64,000 nt of DNA from Variovorax sp. CF079 (GCF_900101545.1 NZ_FMZU01000016.1:1-64000), one strand, 5' to 3'. Positions 24,672-34,160 are shown, numbered from the stretch's first letter. Notes: generated by a model not told the origin, from the sequence alone. Numbers and translations: made by a program.

Positions 24672-27600
24672 ATGTTCGTTCACCTGCGCCTGCACACCGA
24701 GTTTTCCGTCGTCGACGGCACCAACCGAATCGACGAAGTCGTCAAGGCCGCCGCGGCCGACCGGCAGCCGGCGTTGGCGATCACCGATCTCAACAACCTC
24801 TTCGGCGCGGTCAAGTTCTACAAGGAAGCGCGCGGCAAGGGGGTCAAGCCGGTGCTGGGCGCCGAGGTGTTCCTCGAAGGCCTGGGCGCGGAGATCGGCG
24901 CGCTCACGCGCATCGTGCTGCTGGTGCAGAACATGGAAGGCTATCTGCACCTGTCCGAACTGCTGGCGCGCGCCTGGACGCAGAACGTGGGCCGCGGCCA
25001 GGCCCAGGCGGTCTGCAAGCTGGCCTGGATCGAGGAGTTGCAGGGCGGGTTGATCGCGCTCTCGGGCGCGCAGGCCGGCCCGCTCGGCGCGCCGCTGCTG
25101 CAGGGCCAGGCCGAGCGCGCGGCCGAGATCGCGCTGCAGTTGGCGGGGCTTTTTCCGCACCGCTTCTACATCGAACTGCAGCGCGCCGGCCGCCCCGAGG
25201 ACGAGCCGCATGTGTTGGCCGCGGTGCAGCTGGCCGCAAGGCTCGGGCTGCCGGTGGTGGCAACGCACCCGGTGCAGTTCGCCACCGCCGAGGACTTCGA
25301 AGCGCACGAGGCGCGCGTCTGCATCTCGGAAGGCGAGATCCTCGGCAACCCGCGCCGCGTGCGCAAGTTCACGCAGGAGCAGTATTTCAAGTCCGCCGCC
25401 GAGATGGAAGCGCTCTTCGCCGACGTGCCGAGCGCGATCGCCAACACGGTCGAGATCGCCAAGCGCTGCAACCTAACGCTCGTGCTCGGCAAGCCGCAGC
25501 TGCCGAACTTCCCGACGCCCAACGGCATGCCGATCGAGGAGTACTTCCGCGTCGCCTCCTTCGAAGGCCTGGAGGAGCGTCTCGCGCACCTCTACCCCGA
25601 CGCCGCCAAGCGCGATGCCGAGCGCCCGCGCTACGTCGAACGCCTCGAGTTCGAGATCAACACCATCCTGAAGATGGGTTTCCCGGGCTACTTCCTGATC
25701 GTGGGCGACTTCATCAACTGGGCCAAGAAGAACGGTTGCCCGGTCGGACCCGGTCGGGGCTCGGGCGCGGGCTCGCTGGTGGCCTATGCGCTGAAGATCA
25801 CCGACCTCGATCCGCTCGAATACAAGCTGCTGTTCGAACGCTTCCTGAACCCCGAGCGCGTCTCGATGCCCGACTTCGACATCGACTTCTGCCAGGGCAA
25901 CCGCGACCGCGTGATCGACTACGTGAAGGACAAGTACGGCCGCGACGCGGTGAGCCAGATCGCGACCTTCGGCACCATGGCCGCACGCGCCGCGATCCGC
26001 GACGTGGGCCGCGTGCTCGACATGAGCTACATGTTCTGCGACGGCATCAGCAAGCTGATCCCGAACAAGCCGGGGCAGCCGGTCACGATCCAGTACCCGC
26101 CTTCGCCCAAGCCCGAGGGCGACAAGAACAACTACGCGATCGAGATGGAGCCGCAGCTCGCGGCCCGCATCGAGAAGGAAGAAGAAGTCCGCATGCTGGT
26201 CGAGCTGGCGCAGAAGCTCGAAGGCATGACGCGCAACATCGGCATGCATGCGGGCGGCGTGCTGATCGCGCCGGGCAAGCTCACCGACTTCTGCCCGCTC
26301 TACCAGCAGCCGGGCAGCGACTCGGCCGTGAGCCAGTACGACAAGGACGACGTCGAAGCCATCGGCCTGGTGAAGTTCGACTTCTTGGGCTTGGCCACGC
26401 TCACCATCCTCGAGATCGCGAAGGAGTTCATCGTCCAGCGCCACAAGGGTCAGGAGAACTTCGCCTACGAGAACATCCGGCTCGACGACGCGCCGACCTA
26501 CCGGCTCTTCGCCGAGGGCAAGACCGAGGCCGTGTTCCAGTTCGAATCGCGCGGCATGCAGGGCATGCTGAAGGACGCGCGGCCGACGCGGCTCGAAGAC
26601 CTGATCGCGCTCAACGCGCTGTACCGTCCGGGCCCGATGGACCTGATCCCCAGCTTCGTCGCACGCAAGCACGGCCGCGAGACGGTGGAGTATCCGCATC
26701 CGCTGGTCGAAGAGATGCTCTCGGAGACCTACGGGATCATGGTCTACCAGGAACAGGTGATGCAGACCGCGCAGATCCTGGGCGGCTACTCGCTCGGCGG
26801 CGCCGACCTGCTGCGCCGCGCGATGGGCAAGAAGAAGGCCGAGGAGATGGCCGAGCACCGCGAGATCTTCCGCAAGGGCGCGGCGGTGAACGGCATCGAC
26901 CAGCAGAAGGCTGACGAGATCTTCGACCTGATGGAGAAGTTCGCGGGCTACGGCTTCAACAAGTCGCACGCGGCCGCCTATTCGCTCCTGGCCTACCACA
27001 CCGGCTGGCTCAAGGTCCACTACACGGCCGAGTTCTTCTGCGCCAACATGACGGTGGAAATGGACGACACCGACAAGCTCAAGGTGTTGTTCGAAGATGC
27101 GCAGAAGCACTTCGGCATGACCTTCGAGCCGCCGGACGTGAACCGCGGCAACTACCGCTTCGAGCCGGTCACCGACAAGGTCATTCGCTACGGGCTCGGT
27201 GCGGTCAAGGGCACGGGGCAATTGGCGGTCGAGGCGGTGGTCAAGGCGCGGGAAGAGGGCGGCCCCTTCAAGAGCCTGTTCGACTTCTGCGTGCGCGTGG
27301 ACCGCCAGCGCATCAACAAGCGCACCGTCGAGGCGCTGATCAAGGCAGGTGCCTTCGATTCGCTGCAGCAGAACCGGGCCTCGCTGATCGCCTCGGTCGA
27401 CCGCGCCTTCGAATTCGCGAGCGCGACCGAGGCCAACGCCTCGCAGGTCGATATCTTCGGCGACTGCGAGCACGGCTCTGCGACGCAGGAGCCCGAGCTC
27501 ATCGACGCCACGCCCTGGGGCGTGAAGGAACGCCTGACCTACGAGAAGACGGCCATCGGCTTCTACCTGTCGGGCCACCTGTTCGACGAAGTGGCGCACG

Positions 27601-28172
27601 AGGTGCGGCGCTTCTGCAAGCGCGAGATCGATGACCTGATCGACAGCCGCGAGCAGCAGGTGATCGCCGGCATCGTGAGCGACTTCCGCGTCATCAACGG
27701 CCAGCGCGGCCGGCTGGCGATCTTCAAGCTGGACGACAAGTCGGGCGCCATCGACGCGACCGCCGACGAGGCGCTCTTCAACGCCAACCGCAACGTGCTG
27801 AAGGACGACGAACTGGTGATCGTGAGCGGCCGCCTGCAGCCGGGCCGCGGCGGCTTCGAGGCGCGCTTCCAGGTGCAGCAGGTGTGGGACCTGGCCGCAG
27901 CGCGCTGCCGCTTCGGCAAGTTCCTGCGCGTCGCGGTCAACGGGAAGGCGCCGGACATCGCGCGGCTGGTGCGCGACTTTCCGCCGCGCACCGAACAGAG
28001 CGAGCACGGCGAGCTGCTGCAGGGCTTGGCGGTGCGGCTGTCGATGGCGCGCGGCGGCGCGCAGGTCGAGCTGCAGCTGGGCGAGCGCGCGAAGTTCTTC
28101 CCGACCGACGCCGCGCTCGCGAGCTGGACGGCGCAGGCCGATGCGGGCCGCGCGGCGGTGGTCTACGAGTAG
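24672..28172 (+). CDS. dnaE: DNA polymerase III alpha subunit
   Basis: The 1166-residue replicative polymerase opens with the PHP domain (HLRLHTEFSVVDG, residues 4-16). The catalytic palm follows with PGRGSGAGSLVAYAL (from about residue 360) and the paired Asp motif MPDFDIDFCQGNRDR (from about 399). Fingers, tandem HhH and OB regions complete the normal order. The length is standard for the class. I chose the ATG at 24672 (MFVHLRLHTEF is the typical start); ATGs at 24639 and 24663 are in frame but unsupported. It is flanked by divergent trhO and converging tolA, so it is its own transcription unit. Confidence 0.96.
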   Translation: MFVHLRLHTEFSVVDGTNRIDEVVKAAAADRQPALAITDLNNLFGAVKFYKEARGKGVKPVLGAEVFLEGLGAEIGALTRIVLLVQNMEGYLHLSELLARAWTQNVGRGQAQAVCKLAWIEELQGGLIALSGAQAGPLGAPLLQGQAERAAEIALQLAGLFPHRFYIELQRAGRPEDEPHVLAAVQLAARLGLPVVATHPVQFATAEDFEAHEARVCISEGEILGNPRRVRKFTQEQYFKSAAEMEALFADVPSAIANTVEIAKRCNLTLVLGKPQLPNFPTPNGMPIEEYFRVASFEGLEERLAHLYPDAAKRDAERPRYVERLEFEINTILKMGFPGYFLIVGDFINWAKKNGCPVGPGRGSGAGSLVAYALKITDLDPLEYKLLFERFLNPERVSMPDFDIDFCQGNRDRVIDYVKDKYGRDAVSQIATFGTMAARAAIRDVGRVLDMSYMFCDGISKLIPNKPGQPVTIQYPPSPKPEGDKNNYAIEMEPQLAARIEKEEEVRMLVELAQKLEGMTRNIGMHAGGVLIAPGKLTDFCPLYQQPGSDSAVSQYDKDDVEAIGLVKFDFLGLATLTILEIAKEFIVQRHKGQENFAYENIRLDDAPTYRLFAEGKTEAVFQFESRGMQGMLKDARPTRLEDLIALNALYRPGPMDLIPSFVARKHGRETVEYPHPLVEEMLSETYGIMVYQEQVMQTAQILGGYSLGGADLLRRAMGKKKAEEMAEHREIFRKGAAVNGIDQQKADEIFDLMEKFAGYGFNKSHAAAYSLLAYHTGWLKVHYTAEFFCANMTVEMDDTDKLKVLFEDAQKHFGMTFEPPDVNRGNYRFEPVTDKVIRYGLGAVKGTGQLAVEAVVKAREEGGPFKSLFDFCVRVDRQRINKRTVEALIKAGAFDSLQQNRASLIASVDRAFEFASATEANASQVDIFGDCEHGSATQEPELIDATPWGVKERLTYEKTAIGFYLSGHLFDEVAHEVRRFCKREIDDLIDSREQQVIAGIVSDFRVINGQRGRLAIFKLDDKSGAIDATADEALFNANRNVLKDDELVIVSGRLQPGRGGFEARFQVQQVWDLAAARCRFGKFLRVAVNGKAPDIARLVRDFPPRTEQSEHGELLQGLAVRLSMARGGAQVELQLGERAKFFPTDAALASWTAQADAGRAAVVYE

Positions 28173-28181
28173 CGGGCGCTT

Positions 28182-29153
28182 TCAGCGCTGCTTTGGTTGA
28201 AGCACCACTGTCAGCGAAGGGAAGATGCGGCCATCTACGTCGCGCGGTACCTTTTCCGTTCTACGCAGCCCGCGCTCTGCGGCATCGTCCCAACTCGCCA
28301 AACCGCTCGATTTGCGTAGCTTGACACCCACGATCGTGCCATCGGGCGCCAAGTTGACGTCGAATTCCGCGGTCGGATTGCCGCTCACGAGATCGGCATC
28401 GGGGTAGACGATGTTGGGGCGCACAGCTGCCGCGATCCGAGCTCCGTAGCCGCCCGAAGGGCCGGAGGCCTTCAGCGCAGCCCCTTTCGAGTTGTCGTCA
28501 CCGCTGGCGCCCGCCAGACCCTGCATGCGCTTGAGCGTGGCTGCACGGTCGGCCGCGGCCTGCGCAGCCGCCTTCGCATCGGCTTCCTTCTTCTTCGCGG
28601 CTTCGGCTTCCTGCTTCTTCTTCGCCTCGGCCAACTTCTGCTGCTGTTCCTTCTTGCGCTCGGCTTCGTCCTCGGCGCGCTCCCGGGCTTCCTGTTCCTT
28701 CTTCTCCTGCGCCGCTTTCTTCGCGGCTTCGAGCTTCTTCTGTTGCTGCTGCTCCAGCTCGCGCTCCTTCTGCTCCTTCAGCTTCTTCTCGCGTTCGAGC
28801 GCGATGTCGGGCGCACGCGGCGCCGGCGCGGGTTCGGGTGCTCGCGCCTGCGGGGGAGGTGGCGGCGGAGGGGGTGGTGCCGGCGTCGGTGCAGGCGCCG
28901 GAGTGGGTGGCGTCGGAACCGGCGGCGCAGTGAGGCGCGGCGCGGCCTGCTGCACGGTCGACGACCAGAGCTCGGCCTCGATCGCGGCGTCCTCCGCTTC
29001 GCGGCGCCAGCTCACGCCCCAGGTCAGCGCGATGATGAGCAGCCCATGCGCCAGCAGCGCCAGCAGCACGGCACGCGGCGTGCCGCGTTGCGGCGGCGGC
29101 GCGAACTCCGGGCGATCGGCGCCGAGCGACATCAGCGAAGAGGCCAAGGCCAT
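28182..29153 (-). CDS. tolA: Cell envelope protein TolA
   Basis: The 323-residue protein has the TolA plan. One membrane helix lies near residues 30-47 (AVLLALLAHGLLIIAL) after an N-terminal PPPQRGTPRA. A Pro-rich linker follows (ten consecutive Pro near 92-101), then a long Lys/Glu/Ala/Gln coiled coil (about 120-205) and a compact C-terminal domain (YPDADLVSGNPTAEFDVNLA) that contacts Pal/TolB and colicins. The ATG at 29153 shares one base with the tolR stop; a GTG at 29156 is an alternative. It ends the long same-strand chain; tolB and pal do not follow, because dnaE converges 9 bases away. Confidence 0.92.
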   Translation of the reverse strand: MALASSLMSLGADRPEFAPPPQRGTPRAVLLALLAHGLLIIALTWGVSWRREAEDAAIEAELWSSTVQQAAPRLTAPPVPTPPTPAPAPTPAPPPPPPPPPQARAPEPAPAPRAPDIALEREKKLKEQKERELEQQQQKKLEAAKKAAQEKKEQEARERAEDEAERKKEQQQKLAEAKKKQEAEAAKKKEADAKAAAQAAADRAATLKRMQGLAGASGDDNSKGAALKASGPSGGYGARIAAAVRPNIVYPDADLVSGNPTAEFDVNLAPDGTIVGVKLRKSSGLASWDDAAERGLRRTEKVPRDVDGRIFPSLTVVLQPKQR

Positions 29154-29590
29154 CACTTGGCGCCCGTGGTCGTGACCGAAAGGCCGACGCGCTCGACGCC
29201 GCTCCTCTTGAGCGCGTTCATCGCCTTGACCACCGTCTCGTACTTGACCGACTTATCGGCGCTGATGACCACCGGCCGCTGGTCGTCGCCGCCCTGCGCG
29301 GTCTTGGCCGCCGTGCCGATCTGCGTCATGGGGATCGAGGTGGCGCCGCTGCCGGTGGACGGGTCCTTCTTGATCTGGACCTCGTCGTCGCTCTTGATGA
29401 CGATCTCGATCGGCTTGTCGGGCTGCTTGTTGGCGCGATCCACCGTGGGCAGGTTGATCACGCTCGGCGTGATCAGCGGCGCCGTGACCATGAAGATGAT
29501 CAGGAGCACCAGCATCACGTCGATGAACGGGACCATGTTGATCTCGTTGATCGTTCGGCGGCCGCGGCCGCGGGAGGACATTGCTGGCAT
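29153..29590 (-). CDS. tolR: ExbD/TolR family proton-motive-force protein
   Basis: The 145-residue protein has a single membrane helix at about 20-42 and the proton-path Asp in NMVPFIDVMLVLLIIFMVT. A periplasmic domain follows with an insertion of Asp/Ser/Gly (about 77-90) longer than in enteric TolR. It pairs with TolQ to energise TolA. A second ATG three codons in (29581) is also plausible. It lies 16 bases after tolQ and touches tolA. Confidence 0.92.
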   Translation of the reverse strand: MPAMSSRGRGRRTINEINMVPFIDVMLVLLIIFMVTAPLITPSVINLPTVDRANKQPDKPIEIVIKSDDEVQIKKDPSTGSGATSIPMTQIGTAAKTAQGGDDQRPVVISADKSVKYETVVKAMNALKRSGVERVGLSVTTTGAK

Positions 29591-29606
29591 GGCGTGGTGC
29601 TCCGCT

Positions 29607-30320
29607 TCAGCGGCCGGTCGCCGGCGTCACCGATGCCGGGTTGACGTGGGCCGTCAGGTTGCGCTGCAGGATGTTCGAGAACTCTTCGATGAAGGTCTCG
29701 AGCGCGATCGCGATCTTGTCGATCTCGCGGGCGAAGCGGTTGTAGGCCACCACGGCCGGAATGGCGGCGAAGAGGCCGATGGCGGTGGCGACCAGCGCTT
29801 CTGCGATGCCGGGAGCGACGGTGGAGAGCGTCACCTGCGCCAGCGCTGCGAGGCCGGTGAAGGCATGCATGATCCCCCACACCGTGCCGAACAGGCCGAC
29901 ATAGGGCGAGACCGAACCGACGGTGGCGAGGAAGGACAGGTTCTGCTCCACCGCATCGAGCTCGCGCTGGAAGCTCGCGCGCATCGCGCGGCGTGCGCCG
30001 TCAAGCAGCGTGCCGGCGTCGGAGACATGGCGCTCGCGCAGCTTCTGGTACTCGCGCATGCCGGAAGCGAAGATGCGTTCCATCGGGCCGGCGAACTTGG
30101 CGTTCTGCGCAGCCGAGGAGAACAGTTCGTTCAAGCTGGTGCCGGACCAGAACTCGCGTTCGAAGTCGTCGTTGAGCGCGCGCGTGCGCTTGAGAGAGAA
30201 GAACTTGCGGAAGATGGCCGCCCAGCTGGCGACGGATACCACGAGCAGCAAGGCCACGACAAACTGCACCGGAAGGCTGGCATGGAGCAGGAGGGAAAGG
30301 ATCGACAGGTCTTGATTCAT
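29607..30320 (-). CDS. tolQ: TolQ motor protein
   Basis: The 237-residue MotA/TolQ/ExbB channel protein has three membrane helices: about 16-36, a second in GLFGTVWGIMHAFTGLA (about 143-159) and a third in EALVATAIGLFAAIPAVVAYN. The VGSVSPYVGLFGTVWG signature is intact. The ATG overlaps the ybgC stop (ATGA at 30317). It is the first tol gene of the ybgC-tolQRA block. Confidence 0.95.
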   Translation of the reverse strand: MNQDLSILSLLLHASLPVQFVVALLLVVSVASWAAIFRKFFSLKRTRALNDDFEREFWSGTSLNELFSSAAQNAKFAGPMERIFASGMREYQKLRERHVSDAGTLLDGARRAMRASFQRELDAVEQNLSFLATVGSVSPYVGLFGTVWGIMHAFTGLAALAQVTLSTVAPGIAEALVATAIGLFAAIPAVVAYNRFAREIDKIAIALETFIEEFSNILQRNLTAHVNPASVTPATGR

Positions 30321-30781
30321 GGCTTCTGAGGTTGAGACATGGAGCCGGCATGGCGCCCGAGGGTTCCCGAAACTTGGGGTGGGATGCGCGCGGGCCGCAG
30401 CGTGGCCGCGTCGACCCAGCCGATGCGGATCGTGCCTTCGCAAAGGACCGCAGTATCGGGCGCCGGGCCGGTGGCCGGACCGTGCTCTGAATTTGATAGC
30501 ACGCGCTGGCCGATTATCAGGGACGCGGAGCCCATCTGACGCAGCTCGGCTGTAACCAGCAGTTCGTCGTCGAGCCGCGCCGGGCGGTGGTACTTGAGCT
30601 GCGTCTCGCTGACCACGAAGATGCCGCCGGTCTCTTCGCGCAGCCGGCCTTGCGCGATGCCGAGCGAGCGCAGCCACTCGGTGCGGGCACGCTCCATGTA
30701 CTTGAGGTAGTTGGCATAGAAGACGATGCCGCCGGCATCGGTGTCTTCCCAGTAGACGCGGATTGGAAATGCAAAGCTCAT
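30317..30781 (-). CDS. ybgC: Tol-Pal-associated acyl-CoA thioesterase
   Basis: The 154-residue hot-dog fold protein has the 4-hydroxybenzoyl-CoA thioesterase signature RVYWEDTDAGGIVFYANYLK (residues 8-27, catalytic Asp15) and ERARTEWLR. YbgC hydrolyses short acyl-CoAs or acts on phospholipid metabolism beside the Tol system. The C-terminal 20 residues are a polar extension. It overlaps both the aminotransferase upstream and tolQ downstream by 4 bases. Confidence 0.93.
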   Translation of the reverse strand: MSFAFPIRVYWEDTDAGGIVFYANYLKYMERARTEWLRSLGIAQGRLREETGGIFVVSETQLKYHRPARLDDELLVTAELRQMGSASLIIGQRVLSNSEHGPATGPAPDTAVLCEGTIRIGWVDAATLRPARIPPQVSGTLGRHAGSMSQPQKP

Positions 30782-31977
30782 GCAGCGACGGTGGCGCCGG
30801 CCCAGGCGCGCAGGCGCTCCACCGATTCCTCGAGATGCGCCATCGAGCTGGCCGTCGAGAAGCGCACGAAGCGGGCGGTTTCGGCCGAGCCGAAGTCGCG
30901 GCCTGGCGTGATCGCGAGATGGGCTTTCTTCATCGCTTCGAAGGCGAAGTCCCAGCTGTTCGAGATGCCGAGCTTCTCGCCGAAGGCAGAACAGTCGGCC
31001 CAGGCATAGAAGGCGCCGTCGGGCACCACCGGCACCTTGAGGCCCAGCGCGTCGAGCTGCGGAATGAACCAGTCGCGCCGGGCCTTGAACTCGGCGCGGC
31101 GGCGCTCGTACTCGGCGATGCTCTCGGGCTCGAAGCAGGCGAGCGCCGCATACTGCGAGACGGTGCTCGCGCAGATGAAAAGGTTCTGCGCCAGCCGCTC
31201 GACCACCGGCACCAGCGCATCGGGCACCACCAGCCAGCCGAGGCGCCAGCCGGTCATGTTGAAGTACTTGCTGAAGCTGTTGATGCTGATGACCTGGTCG
31301 TCGATCGCGAGCCCGGTGTGGCCGAAGGCGTCGTCGTAGGACAGGCCAAGGTAGATCTCGTCGATCAGCGTGATGCCGCCGCGCTTCGACACCACCTCGT
31401 GGATGCGGCGCAGCTCGTCGGGCGCGATCGAGGTGCCGGTCGGGTTGGAGGGCGATGCGAGCAGCACGCCGCGCGTGCGTTCGGTCCAGGCGTCTTCGAC
31501 CTTGGCGGCGCTGAGCTGGAAGCGCTCGGCGGCCGTGGTCGGCACCAGCACGGCACGGCCGTCGGCTGCGCTCACGAAGTGGCGGTTGCAGGGATAGCTG
31601 GGGTCGGGCAGCAGCATCTCGTCGCCGGCCTCGATCAGCGCCAGGCAGGCCAGCTGCAGCGCGGCCGATGCACCGGCCGTGACGACGATGCGGCGCGCCG
31701 GCACGTCGGCGCCGAAGCGTTCGCGGTACCAGCCGCTGATGCGCTCGCGCAGGTGGTCGAGGCCGATCGCATGCGTGTACCGCGTCGCGCCCGCGCGCAC
31801 GGCGCGTGCGGCGGCTTCTTGCACCAGCGGCGGCGCGGTGAAGTCGGGCTCGCCGATGTTGAGGAAGATCATCGGCCGATCGGTGTGCGCGACTTCGCGC
31901 GCCAGCGCGGAGGCCGCCTTGGCGACTTCCATCACGTAGAAGGGCTCGATGCGCTCGGCGCGCTTCGAAATTCTCAT
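30778..31977 (-). CDS. Class I/II pyridoxal-phosphate aminotransferase
   Basis: The 399-residue fold-type I enzyme carries the PLP Lys in SINSFSKYFNMTGWRLG (about residues 235-251), the Asp-Glu pair ITLIDEIYLGLSYD (about 205-218) and the C-terminal RFVRFSTA carboxylate-binding Arg. Substrate specificity (aspartate, aromatic or branched-chain) is not clear; the IGEPDF opening fits the general AspC-like group. It is embedded between nusB and ybgC with 4-base overlaps on both sides, which ties its expression to riboflavin and Tol genes. Confidence 0.9.
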   Translation of the reverse strand: MRISKRAERIEPFYVMEVAKAASALAREVAHTDRPMIFLNIGEPDFTAPPLVQEAAARAVRAGATRYTHAIGLDHLRERISGWYRERFGADVPARRIVVTAGASAALQLACLALIEAGDEMLLPDPSYPCNRHFVSAADGRAVLVPTTAAERFQLSAAKVEDAWTERTRGVLLASPSNPTGTSIAPDELRRIHEVVSKRGGITLIDEIYLGLSYDDAFGHTGLAIDDQVISINSFSKYFNMTGWRLGWLVVPDALVPVVERLAQNLFICASTVSQYAALACFEPESIAEYERRRAEFKARRDWFIPQLDALGLKVPVVPDGAFYAWADCSAFGEKLGISNSWDFAFEAMKKAHLAITPGRDFGSAETARFVRFSTASSMAHLEESVERLRAWAGATVAA

Positions 31978-32507
31978 GGCCGTGCCTTGCCCGTCGCTCG
32001 ATCGGCTTCGACCTCGGCCGGGCGCAGTTGCGGCGCGAGGCCGTTGAGCACCGCGTTCACGTACTTGTGGCCGTCGGTGCCGCCGAACTCCTTGGCGAGC
32101 TCGATGCATTCGTTCAGCACCACACGCCAGGGCACGTCGAGGCAGTGCTGGAATTCGTAGACGCCGATCCACATCACGGCGTGCTCGACCGGCGAGATCT
32201 CTTCGAGCTTGCGGTCGAGCAGCGGCACGATCAGCGCATCGAGCTCGCCCGCGGCCGCGATCGAGCCGTGCAGCAGCGCGTCGTAGTGCGCCGCGTCGGC
32301 CTTGTGGAAGCCGGCCAGGTCGCGCGTGAACTGGTCGATGGACGCGGCGTCGTTGCGTCCCACCAGGTGCTGGTAGAGCGCCTGCAGCGCGAACTCGCGC
32401 GCGCGGCTGCGGGTCGACTTGGCGGAGGCCTTGCGTGCGCCCGTGCTGGTCAGCCCCGTGCGGGATTGGCGCGGCTTGTCGCCGGCGGTCTTGTTGTCTT
32501 CGGTCAT
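31974..32507 (-). CDS. nusB: Transcription antitermination factor NusB
   Basis: The 177-residue all-helical RNA-binding protein has an N-terminal 33-residue basic low-complexity lead, then SRAREFALQALYQHLVGRND (about 33-52) and the C-terminal DVPWRVVLNECIELAKEFG / KYVNAVLNG motifs. With NusE/S10 it binds boxA of rRNA operons. It overlaps ribH and the aminotransferase gene by 4 bases each. The ribH-nusB linkage is widespread in bacteria. Confidence 0.95.
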   Translation of the reverse strand: MTEDNKTAGDKPRQSRTGLTSTGARKASAKSTRSRAREFALQALYQHLVGRNDAASIDQFTRDLAGFHKADAAHYDALLHGSIAAAGELDALIVPLLDRKLEEISPVEHAVMWIGVYEFQHCLDVPWRVVLNECIELAKEFGGTDGHKYVNAVLNGLAPQLRPAEVEADRATGKARP

Positions 32508-32968
32508 GAAAGGGTGGCGAGCAGCTGCGCCATCTCGACGGCCACGCGCGCCGCATCGCGGCCCTTGTCGGTCTGCCGCGCGATGGCCTGTTCGAGGTTT
32601 TCGGTGGTGAGGATCGCGTTGGCGACCGGGATGCGGTAGTCGAGCGCGATGCGGCTCACGCTCGCGCCCGATTCGTTGGCAACCAGCTCGAAGTGGTAGG
32701 TCTCGCCGCGGATGATGCAGCCCAGCGCGATCAGCGCCTGGTAGCGGTTGCGCTCGGCCAGGGCCTGCAGCGCGACCGGCACCTCGAGCGCGCCCGGCAC
32801 GCTGACATGGTCGATGTCGGCGTCGGCGACGCCGAGCACTCGGAGCTCGCCCAGGCAGGCCTCGGCCAGGGCGTCGGTGATGTCTTCGTTGAAGCGCGCC
32901 TGCACGATGCCGATGCGCAGGCCCTTGCCGTCGAGCGTGACATCGCTGCCCTTGTTCGCGTGCTGCAT
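32504..32968 (-). CDS. ribH: 6,7-dimethyl-8-ribityllumazine synthase
   Basis: The 154-residue enzyme condenses 5-amino-6-ribitylamino-uracil with dihydroxybutanone phosphate. Substrate-binding features are visible: ARFNEDIT (residues 24-31), VPGALEVPVAL (57-67) and LGCIIRGETYHFE (82-94, catalytic His92). Length and motifs are normal, so an icosahedral or decameric assembly is expected. It lies 31 bases after ribBX and overlaps nusB. Confidence 0.96.
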   Translation of the reverse strand: MQHANKGSDVTLDGKGLRIGIVQARFNEDITDALAEACLGELRVLGVADADIDHVSVPGALEVPVALQALAERNRYQALIALGCIIRGETYHFELVANESGASVSRIALDYRIPVANAILTTENLEQAIARQTDKGRDAARVAVEMAQLLATLS

Positions 32969-32999
32969 TAGGCTTCCCGCCTCGCGTGTGTGTTCTTCT

Positions 33000-34160
33000 T
33001 CATTGCTCTTCTTTCGTGATGTAGCCCGCGATCTCCAGGCCGTAACCTGCTGCCATGCTGGGCATGCGGCGCGGCGTGCCCAGCAGGTTCATCCTGTGCA
33101 CGCCGCACTCGCGCAGGATCTGCGCGCCGATGCCGTAGCTGCGCAGGTCCATGCGCCCACGTTCCGGCGCCTGCGCGGGCCGTGCAGTGCCGTCAAACTG
33201 CGACAGCAGCTCGGCGCCGGTCTCGCCGCAGTTGAGCAGCACGGCCACGCCCTTGCCTTCGGCCGCGATGTGGGCCAGGCTGGCATCGAGACTCCACGAG
33301 TGCAGCGAACGGTTGACTTCCAGCGCGTCGAGCACCGAGAGCGGCTCGTGCACGCGCACGTCCACCGTGTCGCCCGGATTCCAGTTGCCGCGCACCAGCG
33401 CCAGGTGCACGCCGTGGCTGGGCTTGTCGCGGAAGGCATGGGCGGTGAACCAGCCCCAGGTGGTGTGGATTTCGCGGCAGCCGACCTTTTCGACCAGCGA
33501 CTCGGTGCGGCTGCGGTGCTCGATCAGTGCGGCGATGGTGCCGATCTTGATGCCGTGCTCGGCGGCGAAGAGCTGCAGGTCGGGCAGCCGCGCCATGGTG
33601 CCGTCCTCGTTCATCACCTCGCAGATCACGGACGCGGGCGAGCAACCGGCCATGGCGGCGAGGTCGCAGCCGGCCTCGGTGTGGCCTGCGCGCATCAGCA
33701 CGCCGCCGTCGACCGCCTGCAGCGGAAAGATATGGCCGGGCTGCACCAGGTCGGCCGCGACGGCATTCGGTGCGACGGCGGCCTGCACGGTGCGCGCGCG
33801 GTCGGCGGCGGAAATGCCGGTGGTCACGCCCTCGGCCGCCTCGATTGACACGGTGAAGGCGGTCGAGTGCTTGGCGCCGTTGCGCGCCACCATCGGCGGC
33901 AGCTGCAGCCGCTCGCACATCTCGCGGGAGAGCGTGAGGCAGATCAGGCCGCGCGCATGGCGTGCCATGAAGTTGATGGCCTCGGGCGTCACGTGGTCGG
34001 CCGCGAGCACGATGTCGCCCTCGTTCTCGCGGTCTTCCTCGTCGACCAGGATCACCATGCGGCCCGCGGCGAGCTCGGCCACAATCTCTTCGACCGACGA
34101 AATCGGCGCGGGCGCCCGGCCGCTGCGCGGGGCGGTGATCGGCGTGACGGAGGCGTTCAT
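33000..34160 (-). CDS. ribBX: DHBP synthase with degenerate GTP cyclohydrolase II domain (RibBX type)
   Basis: The N-terminal half (to about 220) of this 386-residue protein is an intact 3,4-dihydroxy-2-butanone-4-phosphate synthase: VDEEDRENEGDIVLAAD (39-55), THAR-like FMARHARGLICL and RAGHTEAGCDLA. The C-terminal half has the GTP cyclohydrolase II fold outline but lacks the three zinc Cys: where CxxG...SxxCDC is expected, the sequence reads EPLSVLDALEVNRSLHSW. It should therefore make the four-carbon unit only. Such fusions are known as RibBX. A separate ribA must exist outside the window. It overlaps ribE by 4 bases. Confidence 0.9.
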   Translation of the reverse strand: MNASVTPITAPRSGRAPAPISSVEEIVAELAAGRMVILVDEEDRENEGDIVLAADHVTPEAINFMARHARGLICLTLSREMCERLQLPPMVARNGAKHSTAFTVSIEAAEGVTTGISAADRARTVQAAVAPNAVAADLVQPGHIFPLQAVDGGVLMRAGHTEAGCDLAAMAGCSPASVICEVMNEDGTMARLPDLQLFAAEHGIKIGTIAALIEHRSRTESLVEKVGCREIHTTWGWFTAHAFRDKPSHGVHLALVRGNWNPGDTVDVRVHEPLSVLDALEVNRSLHSWSLDASLAHIAAEGKGVAVLLNCGETGAELLSQFDGTARPAQAPERGRMDLRSYGIGAQILRECGVHRMNLLGTPRRMPSMAAGYGLEIAGYITKEEQ

